DNA from: Edolisoma coerulescens
Taxonomy: Eukaryota > Chordata > Aves > Passeriformes > Campephagidae
Reading direction: 5' to 3'
Length of the DNA stretch: 64,000 nucleotides
Assembly (NCBI GenBank): GCA_013397115.1
Contig: VWZW01006255.1
Location: 1,464,770-1,528,769 of the forward strand
Part shown: one piece after another, positions 61,501 to 64,000 of the stretch
How the letters are laid out: every line of letters begins with the position of its first letter
How positions within the stretch are numbered: position 1 is the first letter of the stretch
Notes under the pieces: model-generated
What the model was told of the DNA's origin: nothing
What the model saw: the letters and a program-made list of their open reading frames with translations, nothing else
The model's database searches: none
Made by a program: the position numbers and the translations under genes

Positions 61501-61953
61501 ACAATGCCTAAGGCTGAACAAAATTAATATTTTGTTTCCCATCTGGAGACTTCAGTAAAATTAATGAGGAAGGGTGCTTTTTGTAATACATAATAGAAAT
61601 AAATTTACAATATTTAACCCGGGGATTCTACTGACATCAGCATTTAGATATTTGGTCTGTTTCCCAGTCTGGTGGATGAGCCATGCAAATATCAAAGCAG
61701 GTAATCCTGGCTGCATAGGAGACTTATATTTGTGCTTTTACTGGCAAAGGTAGACAACCAGATTAATTTTCTTGTATGATGAAGTTCCTAATCTTAGAAC
61801 AGAACATTTGTTTCTGCTAAGGTACTATTTGGATACAAAACAAAAACCTTTCTAAAAATAAGAAAAAAGGGCAAAACCTAGAAATTAAGTGCTGGATACA
61901 AAATAAAACCTGGTGGTGAAAAATGAACAATAAGTCATCAACATGCAGAATTT
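55561..61953. other. Mainly AT-rich noncoding sequence, no gene recognised
   Basis: Unique DNA. Features of note are a short perfect inverted repeat ctgggtt/aacccag at 58198-58213, a slightly CpG-richer patch at 58680-58800, a GC-richer patch with opposed 78-104-codon frames at 59157-59592 (mutual shadows, no motif), and T-rich then A-rich blocks at 59707-59766. A (TA)2-4 word lies at about 57067-57077. Confidence 0.5.
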
Positions 61954-61968
61954 TATATATATATATAT
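61954..61968. repeat. (TA)n microsatellite, short
   Basis: About seven TA units. A minor simple repeat. Confidence 0.8.
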
Positions 61969-63009
61969 GTAAAAAGTGGCTGTGATCACTAAACTACAAG
62001 ACAAAATTCTTGTCTATAAAATGCTCTGGAAAATGACTCACTAGTCTGCAAAAGAAACAATCAAATTTGAAGCATAAAACGTGACTATTTAGAAGCATCT
62101 AAATGCAGCAGTAGTGCTTCAATAGTTGCAAATTTTTTTCTACCAGTAAACTCTGCACCTCTCACCACTCTGACCTTGGTGCACCCATCATCACCAAAAT
62201 GAACCAGAACAGCAAGAACACTTGCATTCATCCCTTCCTGTGCTGTTTATTTTGGGATTATTAGTTATGTTTTTCAATGACTTCATGTTTTTCAAAAGCA
62301 GTTTTTACTAAAGGCAGTGGCAAACATCCAGCTGAGTTCCTGGGTACAAGCTCATACCCCTGTATCTGAACATCTGTTTGAGGTCTGAACAGAATGGTTT
62401 TCCTCCCCCTTAAATATTTCATAGCTAAAATATCATCCACCAATTCCTGTGAATTTTTGGTAATACATCTGAAACACATTGCAAACCAGGTTGTAGTTGC
62501 TAAAAATACATGTGTAATAAATAGTTGATCTTCAAAAATAAAAGGGAGATAAGATATTACCCGTGTGGTATGTATATATACTCTTTGATTAGGTTTCCTT
62601 TTTAGGAGGAATGACAGATGAAATGTAAAAATAGCATGAAACAGCTACACAGGGCAATTCAATTGTTACTTAGATGGGAACAAACAACCAAATGTTGTGA
62701 TGTGAGGTTTCCTGCAATTAATTTTAACACTTTAAATATCTCCTGTCTCTAATAAAAGAGAAGTTCTGGAAAAGAAGAGATATCGCGTGCCATCTACTGA
62801 ACTTTATGATAAACCCCAGTGTTTATCAGTGCTAACAGCTCAACAATGGTGGTATTAGAAATAAGACTTAATAAAAAGGATTATGTGCCTAAATAATCTT
62901 ACTTAATTGTGTAATAGGTCTGATATAAGGTGTGGATATATCAATACACTAATCTATGCGTGTGTGGGACTGAGAGTGAGACAGTATAATATGGTATACT
63001 TTAGAGTTT

Positions 63010-63041
63010 AAAATTACAAGTTAATACAAACTTGTAATTTT
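63010..63041. repeat. Perfect 13-bp inverted repeat
   Basis: aaaattacaagtt at 63010-63022 and aacttgtaatttt at 63029-63041 are exact reverse complements around the 6-base spacer aataca. There is no T run after the stem on the plus strand. It is a cruciform- or hairpin-capable site; it may be chance, a factor dimer site or the trace of a small foldback element. Confidence 0.85.
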
Positions 63042-63806
63042 CCCAGTAATTAGCAGGTTTTTGGACCAAAAGAAAAGCACTGACAAAAAATACCAGTCAG
63101 ATAAATAAATCTAATGTTTTGTGATGGGGAAAAAGTGGTTTTGAAGTCCCTATAAAAACAAGGCACTCAGTGCATCACATTTTGTATAAATCTGCATTAT
63201 TAATTCGCAGTAAAATAGATCCAGTTGGAGTACTTGTTTTTTTTGCATTAAATTGGTCCTTTGATGTTCTTTAATGCTTCAATTGAGCCTCTAATTTTTC
63301 AGAGCACAAATGCACCAGCAGCTGTTGAAAATATCAGTTTTGCAGTAGCGTTGCTGGCCAATAAAATCCCAACAAGCCATCTTCCTATCTGGCTGAACAA
63401 AATAGCACTGAAAAAGTAGTCATCTCTTTGAAGTATCACTCCAATTATAGGTTTTAACCCCACAGGTCACAGTTTGATTATTTACACAATGCTAGTGTAA
63501 TTCTGTCTCAATTCTAGGCTTTCTGTACTTCCAAAGCATTCGGCAGCTCCAGTGGAGGAAATTTCAGACGGCTGCTATGATGGCATTGACCTGTGTTTGA
63601 TAGGGTTAGACAGCATTTGGCTGATCACTGTATGTTTTGTGCATTATTTAACTTTCTATAACATTATTTAATGGTGAAAAAAAGGATATCAGGTTTACGT
63701 TTCAGCTGTCTTTTGAAATCCATTTTAATACATTTCTTCCATAATACTGTGTTTATCATATGTAATGTAAGCACATGGTCTGTTAGTAAAAAGTGCATTA
63801 TTTGAC

Positions 63807-63832
63807 AAAAAAAAAAAAGAAAAAGGAAAAAA
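63807..63832. repeat. A-rich tract
   Basis: Twelve A, then gaaaaaggaaaaaaag-type purine sequence. There is no retroposon body that I can recognise on its left side. Confidence 0.8.
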
Positions 63833-64000
63833 AGACTTGCTAACCTTGCATTGTAAGTTTAGTCACGTGTCTCTATGCTGGGGTTAAATGCCAGTGTTGA
63901 TGCTTGACAGTAAAAATGGGCAAATCCACCATGCTGGTTAAATTGTCTAATTTTATTACATTAGAGATTTCTTGGCAAATGCATCTGCCAGCAGGAAATA

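Larger units (their letters stand above)
61969..64000. other. AT-rich noncoding sequence to window end
   Basis: No gene is recognised. It contains the 13-bp hairpin at 63010-63041 and an A-rich tract at 63807-63832. The 72-codon minus-strand frame at 62261-62479 has no known motif. Confidence 0.5.

Overview
The window reads as noncoding DNA from a sauropsid genome, most likely a bird. The main evidence is the 3' part of a CR1 LINE at about 22.8-23.0 kb, in the form CR1 takes in birds. An older L3/CR1-type copy at about 51.2-51.7 kb and several very old SINE-like fragments also fit; fragments of this kind are common in turtles, crocodilians and birds. No Alu- or L1-like sequence was seen. The base composition is AT-rich with scarce CpG. 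There are no bacterial-style genes, no operons and no CRISPR array. I found no open frame that I can assign to a known protein and no recognisable tRNA, rRNA, snRNA or conserved microRNA gene. The longest open frames lie in two CpG islands or are isolated ones of about 100-160 codons.

Layout: 1-12.9 kb is AT-rich unique sequence with two small minisatellites (6.64 kb and 11.6-11.7 kb). A strong CpG island lies at 12.95-13.48 kb and is followed by a MIR-type SINE at 14.5-14.7 kb. From 14.7 to 22.8 kb the sequence is unique and AT-rich, with a candidate constrained stretch near 16.1-16.4 kb and a splice-like CAG|GTAA motif behind a T tract at 15.57-15.59 kb. The CR1 copy comes next. From 23 to 34.9 kb lies more AT-rich sequence, including a TAAT-rich stretch at 27.0-27.4 kb and the longest isolated open frame at 30.0-30.5 kb. 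A small CpG-bearing, protein-like patch sits at 34.87-35.08 kb on the minus strand. A second CpG island lies at 36.2-36.62 kb. From 36.9 to 64 kb there are several fossil repeats (43.3-44.2, 48.1, 50.0-50.1 and 55.3-55.6 kb), a microRNA- or MITE-like hairpin at 46.29-46.37 kb, the L3/CR1 copy, two GC-rich spikes (52.2-52.4 and 52.8-52.9 kb), and a perfect 13-bp hairpin at 63.01-63.04 kb.

Interpretation (inference): this is an intergenic interval or the inside of a very long intron, with two CpG islands that may be promoters or first exons of transcripts leaving the window or of noncoding RNAs. The first island has a good splice donor on the minus strand. The second has one on the plus strand. 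No functional system made of several genes can be supported here. The items most worth checking are the hairpin at 46.3 kb, the minus-strand patch at 34.9-35.1 kb and the two islands.
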